Shown here in pieces: positions 61,101 through 64,000 of a stretch of 64,000 bases of DNA. Location: assembly GCA_003991915.1 (NCBI GenBank), contig RQTK01000008.1, forward strand, positions 935,011 through 999,010. The letters run 5' to 3'. Source of the stretch: Elysia chlorotica (Eukaryota > Mollusca > Gastropoda > Plakobranchidae). Made by a program: the position numbers and the translations under genes. Positions within the stretch are counted from its first letter, which is position 1; each line of letters begins with the position of its first letter. The notes beneath the pieces are model-generated. The model was not told the DNA's origin. It made no database searches and saw nothing but the letters and a program-made list of their open reading frames with translations.

Positions 61101-63345
61101 GTCATTTATTAACAAGGCAAAACTGCATTGCACAGTTACAGACGAATGTCTTTATTGAACTTCAAACAATGATAAAGCCATCATTAAAACAGATGAGAAA
61201 TGAAATACATTTAGTGACATGACAATGATAGGACGAACAGGATTTATACATAAATGATAATTCTCTACGCCCCCCTTAAAGTCTTTGGAGGAAGAATGAA
61301 TTCAAAGGCTGAAAAGAAAGATAATGGAGAAATAAACGGGAATAGAACAGAGACTTCTATACAAAATGGCGTCCCATATCAGAGACTCAATTCAAGGAAG
61401 TAAAAATTACAAACATGTCAGAACTCCTATACCTCGACTGGAATACAAGGACCCAAGAGCTGAAGAACTTATTCAATCAGGGGATCTGCATACCACTGGA
61501 ACTTGGACTATTTATGTGCAAATTTGGGGAATGGGCTTTACACAGTGTACACTTCGGGAAATGGAAAATTCAAGTATTATGATGAAAAGAAAGTTCCCAA
61601 TGTTCCGTCCTTCCAGCCTCCAACTTCTCACACAGACAAGTTAAAACGGAAGAATAATTCAGATTGTGGTGGCTTTATCATAAATTACTTTGGGTATTTG
61701 TTTTCAGTGGTCTTTATTGAACTTCAAACAATGATAAAGTCATCACTAAAACAGATGAGAAATGAAATACATTTAGTGACATGACAATGATAGGACGAAC
61801 AGGATTCATACATAAATGATAATTCTCTACGTTGCACAGCTACAGACGAATGTCTTTGGTAGCAAACTAGTTTCACTAAATAACTAGCCACGGTGCTTCA
61901 TGTTCCTGTGGTCCACGGCCCGACTCTATGTCACTGATGCTTGTGGTCAGTTCATATGGATGTGCATTTACTCACATGCAAACAATGGGATAACTTCAAA
62001 AGGATAGGTTCAGTCTCAGATTTTAGAGTGTGCCCTTTTATGCTCACAGTAATTTGAGTTAGAAATGCAGAAGCCATCAATCTGTATCCAAGGGTGCCTT
62101 TCTTGTTGTTTTTTTTTTTTGGTTAGATCACATGGCACTTCTGTCTCGATACACATACAGTAAATAGTCTTTGTATGGCCGATTTATATGTATTTGAGAG
62201 GAACATTTTTTCTCATCTTTTTTTATGACTACTCCATAGTGATTATTGTTAACATTTTCTTTTTTGTTTTGTTTTTTTGGGGAGTGTTGTATTATTTATG
62301 ACAAAGAAGGGTGCAGATATAGATCCAGTTCATTGAACTTATTACATTCAATGCACCATTCACAGTAATGGAGATACTGAAAGTAGAAATAGCATGTATT
62401 TTCACAATAAGAAAAGTTAATTTGGTAAGGTACCTATTATCGATCATTTGAATGAATATTGATAGCTTTAACTTAAACTCCTCTTTTATACTTCCATATA
62501 AGGCATTGAAAAACAACTGTTTCAATCTTATCTATTGTAGGAAAAGAAAAACGAATATCCTCAGGCATTCTATTACCCTATCTAATCTGAAAGCTATTTA
62601 TTTCTGGTGTAAACTCACCTATAGGTTTTGAAAACAACAGATACCCCCAAAAAAGTGAAATGGGGAGACAATTGGGCAACACAAATTAAACATATATAAC
62701 TGTCTTTAGGATTTAGATACACGTAGTTAGCACAGAGCGTGTCCAGTATACTATATAGATTCATCTGTGTCAGAAGTTAAAGGCAAACTTATTTGTTCAG
62801 GAAACAGAGGCAATGATAATAAGTAGCTCATTTCCTTTTACACGACTTCACCATTTCAAGAGTTCTAACACCTCTGGTGACACAAAGTCTGCCTTAGAGG
62901 AATAGCTTGTATAGGTGGAAATATCTTGTCTCCGTTATGTATTCATTGTGGGGGTTGGGGTTGGGTCCCGGTTGGTTTAACGTCCCAACAGCAGCACTAT
63001 ATATGAAAAACTTCAAAATTTGAAAATGCGATCGCTGTAGGGTATTAAATAACTTTTGACAGAAAAGGTCACTCAAATCTGAAACTATAATGATAACATT
63101 TGAATGCTGTGATTCCCTTTAATATGTTAAGAAAAAGAACAAAAAGTTACAAGGTATTTGTGCTCTCTTCCACATCAGAAACAAGCCTTGAAAAAGAAAG
63201 TTATCTTCAAGCGAGCTGAAAAGTATGTCAAGGAATACAGGGCTAAGGAACGCAATGAGATAAGACTGACTCGCATTGCCAAAAAGGCAGGAAACTTCTA
63301 TGTACCCGCTGAGCCTCAAATGGCTTTTGTGATCAGAATCAGAGG
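58189..63345 (+). CDS. RPL7: Ribosomal protein L7 (uL30), 3' part outside window
   Basis: 60S subunit protein of the uL30 family. Three coding exons: 58189-58199 (MAD + AA, phase 2), 60614-60716, 63179-63345 (phase 2, GG|GTGAGT), giving 93 residues out of about 250; the rest is past the right edge. The N-terminus [19 protein letters not shown] parallels the PAVPETLKKKRR region of vertebrate RPL7 and is followed by a Lys/Ala-rich extension. Exon 3 carries [19 protein letters not shown] and [21 protein letters not shown], the diagnostic L7 block. The very short first exon next to a TOP sequence is typical of ribosomal protein genes. Intron 1 contains a 1-kb TIR element and intron 2 an A-B-X-B-A repeat. 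Confidence 0.95.
58510..59600. mobile_element. TIR element in RPL7 intron 1, flanked by 31-bp direct repeats
   Basis: Terminal inverted repeats of about 42 bp: 58549-58590 contains GATTTTACACGTCGGGCCCA, and 59497-59540 contains its complement TGGGCCCGACGTGTAAAATC. Immediately outside are 31-bp direct repeats starting AATATAAGTAGGAGAGAGAT, at 58510-58540 and 59563-59593 (offset 1053). The right end also forms a palindrome, GTAAAATCCTC/GAGGATTTTAC. There is no long open frame. The interior carries the hairpin cluster at 59182-59360. Direct repeats of 31 bp are too long for a usual cut-and-paste target duplication. Confidence 0.8.
59182..59360 (+). ncRNA. Six-hairpin cluster with cloverleaf-like junction (candidate)
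   Basis: Pairings read by eye. Closing stem CACCTACGAG (59182-59191) with CTTGTAGGTG (59276-59285), 10 bp including one G-U. Inside it: hairpin TCTACTCT/AGAGTAGA (59193-59218), hairpin CTCAA/TTGAG with AGCG loop (59219-59232), and hairpin CCGCTCT/AGAGTGG (59234-59265). After it: CTCCCC/GGGGAG (59288-59307), a perfect 12-bp stem GTGCTCGGCGGA/TCCGCCGAGCAC with an 8-base loop (59310-59341), and TACTCTC/GAGAGTA (59345-59360). No hammerhead, twister, snRNA or tRNA consensus recognised. It may be a transcribed RNA, or DNA structure of the enclosing element; the strand is undetermined and plus is given as read. Confidence 0.4.
61128..61852. repeat. A-B-X-B-A repeat structure in RPL7 intron 2
   Basis: B is 121 bp and occurs directly repeated at 61149-61269 and 61711-61831, with very few differences. 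A is 21 bp (TTGCACAG[T/C]TACAGACGAATG) and sits at the outer side of each B (61128-61148, 61832-61852). Read on minus, B followed by A in copy 1 gives TTCAATAAAGAC and then a short end, like an mRNA 3' terminus. X (61270-61710) contains a reading frame. Confidence 0.85.
61366..61660 (+). pseudogene. Unidentified frameshifted coding-like segment
   Basis: An ATGGCG start opens [18 protein letters not shown], continuing through [18 protein letters not shown] to about 61500. The coding-like signal then moves to another frame: [31 protein letters not shown] and [17 protein letters not shown], to about 61660. Composition is protein-like in both parts and the break is one frame change. It lies inside segment X between the B repeats in RPL7 intron 2, on the same strand. 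No family recognised; it may be a captured or retrocopied gene piece, or two exons of a nested gene. Confidence 0.4.
62963..63005 (-). mobile_element. SINE family A tail fragment
   Basis: GGTTGGTTTAACGTCCCAAC then AGCAGCACTATATATG, only the 3' end of the element, in RPL7 intron 2. Confidence 0.6.
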
Positions 63346-64000
63346 GTGAGTCATTAGGTTCTAATAATGATAAAATAATGTATTTTTCTACCCCCTTCTT
63401 ATTAGAAAACTGAAGGACTCTTTTCGAATATCATCGTCAAATAGACTGTGTGAACTGTCGGAACATCTGTCCGCCGTCCATGTTTTTGGCCATTTTGGGG
63501 GACTTTTTCTGTGTCGCGATCTGACAATTTTCCGTGAACTTTTAAACTGCTGAAGACTTACACTCCAATCAAATTCCCGTTGAAAATGATTAGAGATGGG
63601 CAGTGATCATAACCTTTCGTGGATCCACGTTTCTTCAAAGTTCGCAAATCAGGGAACTTGCCTTTGAGCGTTATCAAATTGAAAACATTTTATCCGATCT
63701 GACCAGGTAGCAAAATAAATGCGTTATCGAAAAGAACTCAGTCGAACAGGTTTTCTTTGAATAGTATTGATAATAATAGTATTACCTGATCGGGCCTGTG
63801 TGGGAGGGACAAAAAATTCTTATATAAAAATAATTATATATGAAAGATACTTCATACTCTTGGAAACTTCTGTACAGTTGATGAGTAGGAAGCACCGGAT
63901 TGTTTGAGGGTATCTTCTTGGTGGAGAGCGCTATATAAATAAAATTACTGTTATCATGAAACATAATTCTTTCTCTTTAACACCTCTACCCACCCGCTTT
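63346..64000. other. RPL7 intron 3 (start), no feature seen
   Basis: Starts at the donor GG|GTGAGT. No conserved exon or known repeat is recognised up to the window edge. Confidence 0.6.

Overview
Eukaryotic nuclear DNA from an invertebrate animal. It is AT-rich, with small phase-consistent exons (GT..AG) separated by long introns, many decayed transposable elements, tRNA-derived SINEs, (CT)n/(AAT)n microsatellites and dispersed palindromic GATCTAG motifs. The proteins are ordinary metazoan orthologues. The protein resemblance and the repeat landscape suggest a mollusc, probably a gastropod; this is inference, because no species marker is visible.

Layout. (1) 1-720: remnant that looks like an internally deleted PIF/Harbinger DNA transposon. 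(2) 783-10860, minus: a USPL1-type SUMO isopeptidase gene, cut by the left edge before its last catalytic Asp. (3) 11568-16194, minus: a small unidentified gene of which I see only the first and last coding exons. (4) 16951-21364, plus: a two-exon RITA1 homologue (RBPJ/CSL-binding, tubulin-associated), head-to-head with gene 3. (5) 21365-27157: intergenic repeats. (6) 27158-36396, minus: complete 10-exon bystin gene (BYSL/Enp1, 40S ribosome biogenesis). (7) 36397-40779: intergenic, with a foldback element and a SINE. (8) 40780-51295, plus: STT3A, catalytic subunit of oligosaccharyltransferase, 14 visible coding exons, with nine conserved codons apparently missing beside the WWDYG exon. (9) 51296-58188: SINE, LINE remnants and tandem repeats. 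(10) 58189-63345, plus: 5' part of the ribosomal protein L7 gene (RPL7) with a 5'TOP-like start, cut by the right edge.

The genes form no operon or pathway cluster. BYSL and RPL7 both belong to ribosome production; USPL1, RITA1 and STT3A act in SUMO processing, Notch/RBPJ control and N-glycosylation.

Best candidates for something undescribed: a roughly 1-kb element with terminal inverted repeats in RPL7 intron 1 that carries a 180-nt cluster of six predicted hairpins including a cloverleaf-like junction (59182-59360); a duplicated RITA1 module (VDESLFG + F-x-APW + W-x-P-type motif); a five-copy Tyr/Gly/Asp repeat in the N-terminal part of USPL1; and an A-B-X-B-A repeat structure in RPL7 intron 2 enclosing an unidentified frameshifted reading frame. 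All exon boundaries were read by eye from splice signals and reading-frame phase; none was tested against transcripts.
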